Below are positions 42,066 through 51,145 of a stretch of DNA of 64,000 nucleotides, piece after piece; position 1 is the stretch's first letter, and each line of letters begins with the position of its first letter. The DNA comes from PALSA-612 sp963755155. GTDB taxonomy: Bacteria > Actinomycetota > Thermoleophilia > Gaiellales > Gaiellaceae. The stretch covers positions 124,001 through 188,000 of the forward strand of contig CAVWIV010000007.1 in the NCBI GenBank assembly GCA_963755155.1, given 5' to 3'. Made by a program: the position numbers and the translations under genes. The notes under the pieces were generated by a model that saw nothing but the letters and a program-made list of their open reading frames with translations, did not search any database and had not been told where the DNA came from.

Positions 42066-43060
42066 GCCCTGCGGTCTCCGTCGTCATGCCCGTTCACAAC
42101 GGGGAGCGCTTCCTCGGCGAGGCGATCGAGAGCGTGCTCGCCCAGACGCTCTCCGACTTCGAGCTCGTCGTCGTCGACGACGGCTCCACCGACGCGAGCG
42201 CGGCTATCCTCGCCGACTACGCCCGCGCAGACGAGCGTCTCGTCGCCGGCCGCACGGATCACGTCGGCCAGGCGGATGCCCGAAACGCGGCCGTCGGGAT
42301 GGCGCGCGCCGAGCTGATCGCGTTCCTAGACGCCGACGACGTCGCCTACCCGGACCGCCTGGAGCGGCACCGGGCGTACTTCTCGGGTCACGAGACGGTC
42401 GCGCTCGTGGGCGGGGCGCTCACGTTCATCGACGAGACGGGCCGCGCGTTTGCGGAGGACGTTCGCTACCCCGTAACGGACGCGGAAGTCCGGGAGGCGT
42501 TCAGCCACACGACTCCCGTGCTGAACTCGGCGGCGACGATCCGGCGGTCGGTGTTCGACGAGCTCGGCGGATACCGGCGTCTCTTCGCCGACAGCGAGGA
42601 TCTCGACCTGTGGCTCCGTGTGGCCGAGCGCCACGAGATCGTCAACCTGCCGGAGACCGTCGTCCGCTATCGCATCCACCGCGGGCAGGCGTCGGCGCTC
42701 AGGCTCGAACAGCAGAGCATGACCGCGCTGGCCGCACGCCTGTCCGCCAGGGCCCGAGCCGAGGGGTTGCCCGATCCGTGCGCCAGCCTGGAACGCATCG
42801 ACCGGGAGACGCTGCTCGCGCTCGGGGGGACGGACGAGGAGATCGCGCGGAGCATCGTCATTCAGGGGACGTGGCACGCGAAGGCGCTCCACCGGGCCGG
42901 TGACCGCGAGACGGCGGCCGGTCTGCTCGGCGACATGCTGGCGCGCGCGAAGTCGTCAGGCTCGGCGGAGCTCGTCGGCTACGTCGAGTCGGAGCGGGCG
43001 GGGCTCGGCGGCGAGAAGCGCGGGTGGCGCGCGCGGATCAGATCGCGACTGACGGGCTAG
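42062..43060 (+). CDS. GT2 glycosyltransferase c
   Basis: 332 residues from GTG 42062. Starts directly with the GT-A core: VSVVMPVHNGERFLGEAI, LVVVDDGSTDASAAIL, DHVGQADARNAAVGMA, IAFLDADDVAYPDRLE and YRRLFADSEDLDLWLRVAE. More distant from the two preceding transferases and lacking their tail. Last gene of the plus-strand exopolysaccharide operon. Its end overlaps the convergent SDR gene by 23 bases. Confidence 0.9.
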   Translation: MSPAVSVVMPVHNGERFLGEAIESVLAQTLSDFELVVVDDGSTDASAAILADYARADERLVAGRTDHVGQADARNAAVGMARAELIAFLDADDVAYPDRLERHRAYFSGHETVALVGGALTFIDETGRAFAEDVRYPVTDAEVREAFSHTTPVLNSAATIRRSVFDELGGYRRLFADSEDLDLWLRVAERHEIVNLPETVVRYRIHRGQASALRLEQQSMTALAARLSARARAEGLPDPCASLERIDRETLLALGGTDEEIARSIVIQGTWHAKALHRAGDRETAAGLLGDMLARAKSSGSAELVGYVESERAGLGGEKRGWRARIRSRLTG

Positions 43061-44087
43061 CCGCCCGCACGAACCCGATCACGTCGTCGAGGATCCGGTC
43101 GAGGCCGAAGGTCGGTTCCCAGCCGATCGCGGCGTGGATCTTCTCGGTGGACGGGATGCGGTGCAGCATGTCCTCGATCCCGTGCCCGTAGGCATCGTCG
43201 AAGGAGACGAACGTCGTCGTCGACGACGAGCCTGTTGCGTCGATCACCCGCTGCGCGAGGTCGACGATGCTGATCTGCTCGGTCGACCCGATGTTGTAGA
43301 TCTCCCCCGAAATGTCGTATTCCATGAGCCCGTGAAGGCCACGGATCGTGTCCGACACATGGCAGAAGCAGCGCGTCTGCTGCCCGTCGCCGAAGATCTC
43401 CAGCGGATCGCCGCGGAGGGCGCGCTCGACGAAGCGCGGCACGACCATTCCGTACTGGCCAGACTGGCGGGGGCCGACGGTGTTGAAGAGCCTGGCGATG
43501 ATGCAGTCGAGGTTTCGCTCGTGGTGGTGGGCGAGCGCGAGGAACTCGTCCATGGCCTTCGAGTCGGCGTAGGCCCAGCGCCGCTGCGTCGTCGGGCCGT
43601 ACACGCGGCGGGACGTCTCGTCGAGCGGCGTCTCGTCGCGATGGTCGCCGTACACCTCGGAGGTGGAGGCGATGAGCACGCGTTTGTCGAAGCGGTTGCA
43701 ATGCTCGAGGACGACCTCCGTGCCCTCGAGGTTCGTCACGAGCGTGTGTACCGGTCGCTCGACGATCAGCCTCACGCCGACAGCCGCGGCCAGGTGGTAG
43801 ACGACGTCGCACTTGTGCACGAGCTCGTTCACGACGGCGCGGTTGAGCACGGAGTCGACGACGAGGTGGAACTCGTGCCGGCTCGACAGATGTTCGACGT
43901 TCGCGAGCGACCCGGTGGAAAGGTCGTCGAGCGCCCATACCTCCCAGCCCTCGTCGAGCAGCAGCTCGCAGAGATGCGAGCCGATGAACCCGGCGCCGCC
44001 CGTCACCAGTGCCTTACGGCTCACCTCCGTCACCGGGCGGAGCCTACCCTCAAGATCGAAGCAATCCGTAAGGACGTTCGCTCGCAC
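43038..44087 (-). CDS. Extended SDR, NAD-dependent nucleotide-sugar epimerase/dehydratase
   Basis: Up to 349 residues from ATG 44087. GTG at 44024 or an earlier in-frame GTG would start just before KALVTGGAGFIGSHL and fits family length better. Rossmann motif TGGAGFIGSHLCE, DDLSTGSLANVEHL, LAAAVGVRLIVERP, Ser/Thr motif STSEVYGDH, catalytic YADSK, ARLFNTVGPRQSGQYGMVVPRF and IFGDGQQTRCFCHVSD. Close to UDP-glucuronate decarboxylase and dTDP-glucose dehydratase branches. It would supply an activated sugar for the neighbouring transferases; the exact reaction is not certain. Confidence 0.88.
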   Translation of the reverse strand: MRANVLTDCFDLEGRLRPVTEVSRKALVTGGAGFIGSHLCELLLDEGWEVWALDDLSTGSLANVEHLSSRHEFHLVVDSVLNRAVVNELVHKCDVVYHLAAAVGVRLIVERPVHTLVTNLEGTEVVLEHCNRFDKRVLIASTSEVYGDHRDETPLDETSRRVYGPTTQRRWAYADSKAMDEFLALAHHHERNLDCIIARLFNTVGPRQSGQYGMVVPRFVERALRGDPLEIFGDGQQTRCFCHVSDTIRGLHGLMEYDISGEIYNIGSTEQISIVDLAQRVIDATGSSSTTTFVSFDDAYGHGIEDMLHRIPSTEKIHAAIGWEPTFGLDRILDDVIGFVRAASPSVAI

Positions 44088-44104
44088 CCGGTAGCGTGAC
44101 CAGC

Positions 44105-44971
44105 ATGGCCGAACAGCCCCGTCTCGGCTTCTGTCTGCTGACTCACGACCGGCCCGCGCAGGCGCTCCGCCTCGTCGCGCGCCTGAACGCGATGTTCGAC
44201 TCGCCGCCGGTCGCGTGGCATCACGACTTCGGCCAGACGCCGCTCGATGTGCCGCGCGAGTGGTCGAACGTCGCCTTCGTCTCGCCTCACGTCCCGACGC
44301 GGTGGGGGACGTTCTCGCTTGTCGAGGGGGTCGTGCGCGCGATGAAGCTCCTCTACTCCGGTTCGGTCCGGCCCCGCTGGTGCGGCGTGATCAGCGGGGC
44401 CGACTATCCCATCAAGCCGGCGGCGCACGTCCTCGCGGATCTGGCTGCGCACGACGTCGAGGCCCACATAGAGGTCCGCGAGATCAAGCCGACCGGCTGG
44501 GACACCGAGTGGGAGGAGGACTGCGCGCACCGTTACCACACGGTTTCTCTCGGGCTCGGCCGGCGCCGCATCAGGTCGCGCAACCCGCTCGCGAGGCGGG
44601 CTCTCTCGCCCTTCTCGGGCACGTACCGGTGCTACGCGGGCAGCAACTGGTTCCACGTGAGCGATGTCGCGGTCGAGGAGCTTCTCGCGTCCCGTGAGAA
44701 AGACCGCCGTCTGGCTCGCCACCTGCGACACGCGCTGATACCGGAGGAGTGCTATTTCCAGACCGTGCTCGGCAACAGTGGGCTTCGCATCCGCGACCGA
44801 AACCTCCACTACGTTCACTGGCCGAACGAAGAGGTTGCTCACCCGAGCACGCTCTGCCTCGACGATCTCGACGCCCTCCGGGAGAGCCCGGCGCACTTCG
44901 CCCGCAAGCTCGATCTCGACGCCTGTCCCGAGCTCTTCGACGAGCTCGACCGAATTACGTCGAGTCCGTAA
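44105..44971 (+). CDS. Core-2/I-branching-like glycosyltransferase (GT14-type)
   Basis: 288 residues from ATG 44105; an in-frame GTG lies nine bases earlier. Features of the branch family: LGFCLLTHDRPAQALRLVARL, WHHDFGQTPLDVP, WGVF-like RWGTFSLVEGVVRAMKLL, CGVISGADYPIKP, YAGSNWFHVSDVAVEEL, and LIPEECYFQTVLGNS with the likely catalytic Glu. GT14 enzymes transfer GlcNAc or xylose. Encoded divergently from the SDR across a 17-base gap. Probably decorates the same glycan. Confidence 0.8.
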   Translation: MAEQPRLGFCLLTHDRPAQALRLVARLNAMFDSPPVAWHHDFGQTPLDVPREWSNVAFVSPHVPTRWGTFSLVEGVVRAMKLLYSGSVRPRWCGVISGADYPIKPAAHVLADLAAHDVEAHIEVREIKPTGWDTEWEEDCAHRYHTVSLGLGRRRIRSRNPLARRALSPFSGTYRCYAGSNWFHVSDVAVEELLASREKDRRLARHLRHALIPEECYFQTVLGNSGLRIRDRNLHYVHWPNEEVAHPSTLCLDDLDALRESPAHFARKLDLDACPELFDELDRITSSP

Positions 44972-45048
44972 GGCTTGGTTGCGGCGCTGTTAAGCGCACG
45001 ATTTCGCAGGCAGGTGATCCGATGCCTGTGGGGTACGATGGGCCCAGA

Positions 45049-47571
45049 GTGTTCGAACGATTCACAGAGCGTGCCCGGCAGGTCGTCGTTCTCGCGCAGG
45101 ACGAAGCCCGCGCCCTGAAGCACAACTACATCGGCACCGAGCACATCCTGCTCGGCCTGCTCCGCGAGGAAGAGGGCCTGGCCGCGCGGGTGCTCGAGTC
45201 CCTCGACATCACCGTCGAGGAAGTGCGGGCCCAGGTGGCGCGCATCGTCGGCCAGGGCGACGAGGTGACGAGCGGCCAAATCCCCTTCACGCCGCGTGCG
45301 AAGAAGGTGCTCGAGCTCGCGCTTCGTGAGGCGCTCTCGCTGGGACACAACTACATCGGCACCGAGCACATCCTCCTCGGCCTCGTGCGCGAGAACGAAG
45401 GCGTCGCGGCGCGCATTCTGCTCGACTTCGACGCCGACGCCGAGAAGATCCGCAACGAGATCATCCGCATGCTCTCCGGGCCCGGCCGCCGCCAGCAGGG
45501 GCAGGCGCCGAGCGAGAAGTCGAAGAGCTCGAAGCTGCTCGACCAGTTCGGCCGCAACTTCACCAAGCAGGCCGCCGAGGGAAAGCTCGACCCCGTCGTC
45601 GGCCGCCAGACCGAGATCGAGCGCATCATGCAGATCCTCTCGCGCCGCACGAAGAACAACCCCGTGCTCGTGGGCGAGCCGGGCGTCGGCAAGACCGCCG
45701 TCGTCGAGGGGCTCGCGCAGCGGATCGCCGCCGGCAACGTGCCCGAGCTCTTGAAGGGCAAGCAGATCTACTCACTCGACCTGGCCGCGCTCGTCGCGGG
45801 CTCGAAGTACCGCGGCGAGTTCGAGGAGCGCCTGAAGAAGGTCATGAAGGAGATCTCCCAGCGCGGTGACATCGTCCTCTTCATCGACGAGCTCCACAAT
45901 CTTGTCGGCGCGGGCGCCGCCGAAGGCGCGATCGACGCCGCCTCGATCCTCAAGCCCGCGCTGGCGCGCGGCGAGCTGCAGACGATCGGCGCGACGACGC
46001 TCGACGAGTACCGCAAGTACCTCGAGCGCGACGCCGCCCTCGAGCGCCGCTTCCAGCAGATTCGCGTGGAGGAGCCCTCCGTCGACGAGACCGTGCAGAT
46101 CCTCCGTGGCCTGCGCGACCGCTACGAGGCGCACCACCGCTGCAAGATCAACGACGAGGCGCTCCTCGCCGCGGCCACGCTCGCCGAGCGCTACATCCAG
46201 GACCGCCACCTTCCCGACAAGGCGATCGACCTCATCGACGAGGCCGCGTCACGCATGCGCATCCGCACGATGACCGCACCACCGCGCTACCGCGAGCTCG
46301 AGGAGGAGATCGAGAAGGTCCGCAAGGAGAAGGAAGACGCGATCGAGGCCCAGGAGTTCGAGAAGGCGGCGAGCCTGCGCGACAAGGAGCGCAAGCTCTC
46401 GCAGAAGAAGCGCGAGCTCGAGGAGCAATGGCGCTCGGACGAGGGCGAGGAGCAGCCGGAGATCGGCGAGGAGGAGATCGCCGACGTCGTCTCCATGTGG
46501 ACCGGCATCCCGGTCTTCAAGCTCACGGAGGCCGAGACCGAGCGGCTCGTGAAGATGGAGGAGGAGCTGCACAAGCGCGTCATCGGCCAGAACGAGGCCA
46601 TCGTCGCCGTATCCAAGGCGATCCGCCGTGCCCGCGCGGGTATCAAGGACCCGAAGCGGCCTACCGGCTCGTTTATCTTCCTCGGCCCCTCGGGCGTCGG
46701 CAAGACCGAGCTCGCCCGCACGCTCGCCGAGTTCCTCTTCGGCGACGAGGACGCGTTGATTCAGGTCGACATGTCGGAGTACATGGAGAAGCACTCCGTG
46801 TCCAGGCTTGTCGGCTCCCCGCCCGGCTACGTCGGCTACGACGAGGGCGGCCAGCTGACCGAAGCCGTGCGCCGCAAGCCGTACTCGGTCCTCCTGCTGG
46901 ACGAGATCGAGAAGGCGCACCCGGACGTCTTCAACATCCTCCTCCAGATCCTCGAGGACGGGCGGCTGACCGACGCGCAGGGCCGAAAGGTCGACTTCCG
47001 CAACACGATCGTGATCATGACCTCGAACATCGGCGCGGCGACGATCTCGAAGAACGTCGCGCTCGGCTTCGGCGTCGGCGACGAGTCGGGCCTCTCGTAC
47101 GACGACATGAAGGAGCGGATCATGGGCGAGCTGAAGAAGGTCTTCCGCCCGGAGCTGCTCAACCGCATCGAGGAGGTCATCGTCTTCCACAAGCTCACGA
47201 AGGACGAGATCCTCGAGATCGTCGAGCTGATGATGCGCCGTGTCCGCGAGCAGATCTCCACGCACGAGGTCGTCATCGAGCTCTCGGACGCCGCGAAGGA
47301 GCTGCTCGTCGAGAAGGGCTTCGACCCGACGATGGGCGCCCGCCCGCTGCGGCGTGCGATCCAGCGCTACATCGAGGACCCGCTCGCCGACTTCGTGCTC
47401 GGCTCCGACCTCAAGCCCGGCGTGACGATCATCGTCGACCGCAAGACCGACGACGACGAGGAAGTCTCGATCACGCTGGCCGGCGGCGGCCGCAAGCGCG
47501 AGAAGGTCACGGTTCCGGCGGCGCCCGACGACGCGCCGGACGACGAGCCCGCAGACGAGCCAGTCGAGTAG
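45049..47571 (+). CDS. clpC: ATP-dependent Clp protease ATP-binding subunit ClpC
   Basis: 840 residues from GTG 45049, which gives the canonical MFERFTERARQVVVLAQDEAR; ATG 45022 would add nine residues unlike the family. N-domain with two repeats (HNYIGTEHILLGL twice, about 25-37 and 100-112), D1 Walker A GEPGVGKTA (about 212-220) and Walker B VLFIDELHN, UVR-like coil (DAIEAQEFEKAASLRDKER), D2 Walker A GPSGVGKTE and Walker B LLLDEIEKAHP. It unfolds proteins for ClpP. A TACGAT -10-like box at 45034-45039 would put the start at or near the GTG, so the mRNA could be leaderless. Acidic tail with Pro/Asp repeats. Confidence 0.97.
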   Translation: MFERFTERARQVVVLAQDEARALKHNYIGTEHILLGLLREEEGLAARVLESLDITVEEVRAQVARIVGQGDEVTSGQIPFTPRAKKVLELALREALSLGHNYIGTEHILLGLVRENEGVAARILLDFDADAEKIRNEIIRMLSGPGRRQQGQAPSEKSKSSKLLDQFGRNFTKQAAEGKLDPVVGRQTEIERIMQILSRRTKNNPVLVGEPGVGKTAVVEGLAQRIAAGNVPELLKGKQIYSLDLAALVAGSKYRGEFEERLKKVMKEISQRGDIVLFIDELHNLVGAGAAEGAIDAASILKPALARGELQTIGATTLDEYRKYLERDAALERRFQQIRVEEPSVDETVQILRGLRDRYEAHHRCKINDEALLAAATLAERYIQDRHLPDKAIDLIDEAASRMRIRTMTAPPRYRELEEEIEKVRKEKEDAIEAQEFEKAASLRDKERKLSQKKRELEEQWRSDEGEEQPEIGEEEIADVVSMWTGIPVFKLTEAETERLVKMEEELHKRVIGQNEAIVAVSKAIRRARAGIKDPKRPTGSFIFLGPSGVGKTELARTLAEFLFGDEDALIQVDMSEYMEKHSVSRLVGSPPGYVGYDEGGQLTEAVRRKPYSVLLLDEIEKAHPDVFNILLQILEDGRLTDAQGRKVDFRNTIVIMTSNIGAATISKNVALGFGVGDESGLSYDDMKERIMGELKKVFRPELLNRIEEVIVFHKLTKDEILEIVELMMRRVREQISTHEVVIELSDAAKELLVEKGFDPTMGARPLRRAIQRYIEDPLADFVLGSDLKPGVTIIVDRKTDDDEEVSITLAGGGRKREKVTVPAAPDDAPDDEPADEPVE

Positions 47572-47592
47572 TCGCCCGCGTAGGCTGCGGGC

Positions 47593-48456
47593 GTGGAGGT
47601 CGAGCGCGACGTCACCGTCCTCGTCAAGACCTTTGAGCGGCCGGATTGCCTGCGGCGGCTCGTAGCCTCGATCCGCCGCTACTACCCGGACATCGCGATC
47701 GTCGTCGTCGACGACTCGCGCGAGCCGCTCGTCCCCGAGCCAGAAGGCGTCACTCGCTACCTCCCCCTGCCCTTCAACTCGGCGGGGCTGGCCGGAGGGC
47801 GGAACTTCGGACTTCGCCAGATGGAGACCGACTACGTCCTCATCTCGGACGACGACATGGTCTTCGGGCGGAAGACCGACCTCGGCAAGCTCCTGGAGAC
47901 GGTCCGGACGACGCCCTTCGACATCGTCTCCTGTCGCTGGATGGATCACGACCCGTGGACCGGGGCGCGCCGTGGGTTCCGGCACTGGGAGGGAACGCTC
48001 GAAATCGACGCCGGCGTGCTCGTGCACCGCTACGGAGCGACGCGGGGGGAGGTGCAGGGGCTGCCGGTCTACGACGCCGTCCACAGCTTCTTCATGGCCG
48101 CGGTCGACCGCTTGGGCCCCGACCCGTGGGACGAGCGCCTGAAGGTCCAGGAGCACACCGAGTTCGCGCTCTCGATGAAGGAACGAGGCCTGCTCTCGAC
48201 CGTCCGGTCGGATGTGGTCGTCTATCACCACCAGGAATTTCCCGAGCAGTACGACACGCTGCGCGGTGACCGCCCGACGTATCTCAACCTCTGGCTCCAG
48301 AGCCGGAATCTCGAGCGCCGCGAGACTGTCGGCAGCATGTACACCCGGACGGACAAGGTCGTCTACGAGCTTCCGGGCACGGCCGCCTCGTGGCTTCGGC
48401 GAGCGGGCCGGGCCGGGAAACGGCTCGTCCAGGAGCGGCGCCTTCGCGCGTCGTAA
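47593..48456 (+). CDS. GT2-like glycosyltransferase, GalNAc-transferase-like
   Basis: 287 residues from GTG 47593. DVTVLVKTFERPDCLRRLV at the start, VVVDDSREP, FNSAGLAGGRNFGLRQ, metal motif LISDDDMVFG, AVHSFFMAAVDRLGPDPWDE and VQEHTEFALSMKERG. The DDDM motif and the KTFERP opening resemble beta-1,4-GalNAc transferase relatives; the donor cannot be confirmed. Sits 21 bases after clpC and may be read from the same transcript. Confidence 0.8.
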   Translation: MEVERDVTVLVKTFERPDCLRRLVASIRRYYPDIAIVVVDDSREPLVPEPEGVTRYLPLPFNSAGLAGGRNFGLRQMETDYVLISDDDMVFGRKTDLGKLLETVRTTPFDIVSCRWMDHDPWTGARRGFRHWEGTLEIDAGVLVHRYGATRGEVQGLPVYDAVHSFFMAAVDRLGPDPWDERLKVQEHTEFALSMKERGLLSTVRSDVVVYHHQEFPEQYDTLRGDRPTYLNLWLQSRNLERRETVGSMYTRTDKVVYELPGTAASWLRRAGRAGKRLVQERRLRAS

Positions 48457-48465
48457 ACTTCCGGC

Positions 48466-48804
48466 ATGCGGCTCGCTCTCTGCTTGCCCGTGCTTCTGCT
48501 GGTTCTCGCGGCTTGTGGCGGCGGAGGAGACAACGGCGGTGGTAACGGGAGCGGCGAGTTCGCGCTCTCTCCGACGTCCGGCGCTCCGGACACCGGGGTC
48601 TCGATCGGCCAGGGCTGCGACAACCCGCCGTTGACAACCGAGTGGACGGACCAAGCCGGCGGGTCGGTCTTCAGCGCCTCGACCGCCGAGGACTCGGCAA
48701 ACGGCCTCACGTTCGTACCCAACCTCGCGCCGGGGACCTACAGCGTCACGGTCACCTGCGGCAACGCGTTCGTCGGCGACGGGACGTTCGACGTCACCGG
48801 CTAG
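48466..48804 (+). CDS. Small lipoprotein with an Ig-like beta domain
   Basis: 112 residues. MRLALCLPVLLLVLAAC is a type II signal with lipobox LAAC (Cys at 17), then a GGGGDNGGGNGSG linker. The rest (FALSPTSGAPDTGVSIGQGC, LAPGTYSVTVTCGNAFVG) looks like a small beta-sandwich with two cysteines that could pair. Function unknown. Confidence 0.75.
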   Translation: MRLALCLPVLLLVLAACGGGGDNGGGNGSGEFALSPTSGAPDTGVSIGQGCDNPPLTTEWTDQAGGSVFSASTAEDSANGLTFVPNLAPGTYSVTVTCGNAFVGDGTFDVTG

Positions 48805-48817
48805 CGTTCGCCCGCCG

Positions 48818-49576
48818 GTGGACGAGTTTTCCCAGCGCGACATCGAGTTTCACGAGCAGAAGGCTGCGTCATACGACCGCGACATCACGAGCGTTTACGA
48901 CGTCTACCACCGGTTTCTGCTGGAACCCTTCATCGACCGGTTGCGGGTTGAGCTTCCGCCTCCGCGCCGAGCGCTCGACCTCGGCTGCGGCACCGGAGTA
49001 GTCAGCCTCGCGCTCGCGCGCCGCGACTTCAGCGTCGTCGGCGTCGACCACTCGCAGGACATGCTGGAGATCGCCGAGCGCAAGGCGGCCGGCGAAGGGC
49101 TGGCGGAGAGCTGCCGGTTCATGACCGGCGACGTTCGCGACGTCCCGTTTGGCGATGGAGCGTTCGACGTCGTCACGTGCCAGGGGCTGCTGCACCACCT
49201 GGAGGATCCGGAGCCGTGCCTGCGTGAGTTGAAGCGCGTCCTCCGGCCTGGCGGCGCGTTCTTCCTCTCCGACCCGACGTCCGGCGAGACACCCGTCAAG
49301 CGCGCCCTCGTCCGCGTCTGGCGACTCGCTCGGCGAAAGACGCGTGACGAGGAGCCCGAGGGGCCGGAGACCGTGGAGGAGCCGATCGACGTCGACAGGC
49401 TGCGGGCGACTCTCGAGACCCTGGGGCTCGAGTTCGAAGCGCGGTTCCTCACGCACCTTCCTCCGGCGCGCCGCCTGCTTCCCGACAGGCTGTATCTCGC
49501 CGTCGCCCGGGCGGTCTCGTTCCCGTGGCGCTCACGCCAGGGCGATCTTGTCTTCGTGTTCGGCCGCAAGCCCTAG
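48818..49576 (+). CDS. Class I SAM-dependent methyltransferase
   Basis: 252 residues from GTG 48818. SAM-binding motif ALDLGCGTGVVSLALA (about 47-62), acidic VVGVDHSQDML, GDVRDVPFGDGAFDVVTC, LHHLEDPEPCLRELKRVLRPGG. The N-terminal HEQKAASYDRDI and the motif pattern are those of the UbiE/Coq5-like Methyltransf_11 group. The substrate is unknown. Lies between clpC and radA in a place where Bacillus has no such gene. Confidence 0.87.
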   Translation: MDEFSQRDIEFHEQKAASYDRDITSVYDVYHRFLLEPFIDRLRVELPPPRRALDLGCGTGVVSLALARRDFSVVGVDHSQDMLEIAERKAAGEGLAESCRFMTGDVRDVPFGDGAFDVVTCQGLLHHLEDPEPCLRELKRVLRPGGAFFLSDPTSGETPVKRALVRVWRLARRKTRDEEPEGPETVEEPIDVDRLRATLETLGLEFEARFLTHLPPARRLLPDRLYLAVARAVSFPWRSRQGDLVFVFGRKP

Positions 49577-49643
49577 CTCAGCACTGTTTCGGCACGAAGC
49601 CGGCACAGAGCGGCATCAGGTCCCGCTCCTAGACTCGCAAGGC

Positions 49644-50990
49644 ATGGCGAAGCCGGCCGTCCTCTACGCGTGCACCGAGTGCGGCTACTCCTCGCCGCGC
49701 TGGTTCGGAAAGTGCCCCGGCTGCGGCTCGTTCGGGACGCTTGCCGAAGAGCGTCCTCCTGACGCGAAGGCGGGAGCGGCGGCGCGGCCGCTGCTGAGGC
49801 TCGTGGACGTCCAGGCGAGCGACGCAGAGCGGATCACGACCGGCGTCCCCGAGCTCGACCGGGTGCTCGGGGGCGGCCTCGTGCCAGCCTCGCTCGTGCT
49901 CGTCGGCGGCGAGCCGGGCGTCGGCAAGTCGACGCTGCTGCTGTCTGCGCTGCGCGCGATGGGCGAGGAGCGGCGCGTCCTCCTCGTCACGGGCGAGGAG
50001 TCGCCGGCCCAGGTGCGCCTCCGCGCCGAGCGGCTGGGCGGGAGCGGGAATATCGAGATCGTCGCCGAGACGGAGCTCGAAGCCGTCTGTGCCACGCTCG
50101 AGAGCGAACGGCCGGACGTCTGCGTCATCGACTCCGTGCAGACGCTGTATTCGTCCGATGTCGCTTCAGCGCCCGGCTCGGTCGCCCAGGTGCGAGAGGC
50201 CGCCACACGGCTGCTGCGCGTCGCGAAGGAGTCCGGCGTCGCGCTCTTTCTCGTCGGCCACGTGACGAAGGACGGCGCGGTCGCCGGCCCGCGCGTCCTC
50301 GAGCATCTCGTCGACTGCGTTCTCCAGTTCGAGGGCGACCGCTACCGCGAGCACCGGGTGCTGCGGGCGACGAAGAACCGCTTCGGCTCGACGAACGAGA
50401 TCGGAGTCTTCGAGATGACCGCGGCCGGGCTCGTCGGTGTGCCCGACCCGTCGGAGCTCTTCGGCCGCGCAGAGGCGGGCGAGATCGGCTCGGCCGTCGC
50501 CTGCACGCTCGAGGGCACGCGGCCGATCCTGCTCGAGATCCAGGCACTCGTGGCGCCGACGGATCTGGCGATGCCGCGCCGCGTCGCGACCGGCATCGAT
50601 CCCCGGCGGCTGGCGATGATCGTGGCCGTGCTGTCCCGCCACGCCGGGCTCGCGCTCGGCCAGGCGGATGTGTTCGTCAACGTCGCCGGAGGGTTGCGCA
50701 TCGAGGAGCCGGGCGCCGACATCGCCGTCTGCCTCAGCGTGGCCTCCGCGGCTCGCGGAGCACCGGTGCGCACCGGACTGGCCGCGTTCGGCGAAGTCGG
50801 TCTAACAGGCCGTCTGCGGCCCGTCACGCAGGCCGACCGCCGGCTCGAGGAGTGCGCGAAGCTCGGCACGCCCTTCGTGCTCGCGCCGGTCGGCGTGTCA
50901 TCGGCCCGCAAGGTCGAGGTTCTCACCGCCGAAACGGTCCGACAGGCCGTCGCCGTCGGCCTCGATGCACGCGCGGCCGCGCAGGCGTAG
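49644..50990 (+). CDS. radA: DNA repair protein RadA
   Basis: 448 residues. C4 zinc finger CTECGYSSPRWFGKCPGC at about 10-27, Walker A GGEPGVGKSTLL at about 91-102, Walker B CVIDSVQTLY, the RadA signature KNRFGST and a C-terminal Lon-like domain (GADIAVCLSVASAARGAP). RadA is a RecA-related helicase that extends strand-exchange intermediates in recombinational repair. Its position downstream of clpC is conserved in Firmicutes and in Actinobacteria. Confidence 0.96.
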   Translation: MAKPAVLYACTECGYSSPRWFGKCPGCGSFGTLAEERPPDAKAGAAARPLLRLVDVQASDAERITTGVPELDRVLGGGLVPASLVLVGGEPGVGKSTLLLSALRAMGEERRVLLVTGEESPAQVRLRAERLGGSGNIEIVAETELEAVCATLESERPDVCVIDSVQTLYSSDVASAPGSVAQVREAATRLLRVAKESGVALFLVGHVTKDGAVAGPRVLEHLVDCVLQFEGDRYREHRVLRATKNRFGSTNEIGVFEMTAAGLVGVPDPSELFGRAEAGEIGSAVACTLEGTRPILLEIQALVAPTDLAMPRRVATGIDPRRLAMIVAVLSRHAGLALGQADVFVNVAGGLRIEEPGADIAVCLSVASAARGAPVRTGLAAFGEVGLTGRLRPVTQADRRLEECAKLGTPFVLAPVGVSSARKVEVLTAETVRQAVAVGLDARAAAQA

Positions 50991-51066
50991 TCCGCTCTGA
51001 GCAGGGCTTTTCCGGATCGGACCCCTCAAAACCCCTGTAAACATGGCGTTTTCCGACGCCATCGGC

Positions 51067-51108
51067 TATACTGAGCGAGTTCGCCGGCGGTTCTTCGATC
51101 CGCCGGCG
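51067..51108 (+). promoter_or_regulatory. carD -10 box and 5' hairpin leader
   Basis: A -10 element TATACT (51067-51072) has no convincing -35. The predicted start near 51,079 is followed at once by a perfect 9-bp hairpin, CGCCGGCGG / CCGCCGGCG, with a nine-base loop (51082-51108). A stem at the extreme 5' end could protect the mRNA. Confidence 0.55.
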
Positions 51109-51145
51109 TCTTGGCGAGTAGCTCTGGTCGAGGAAGGGGGAGCGG

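Noticed and set aside
46249..48843. Very long antisense open frames, for example opposite clpC, pntB and zwf
   Set aside because: High GC content with third-position bias keeps antisense frames open. Their translations are low-complexity (Arg, Asp, Val, His rich) and carry no family motifs, while the sense frames do.
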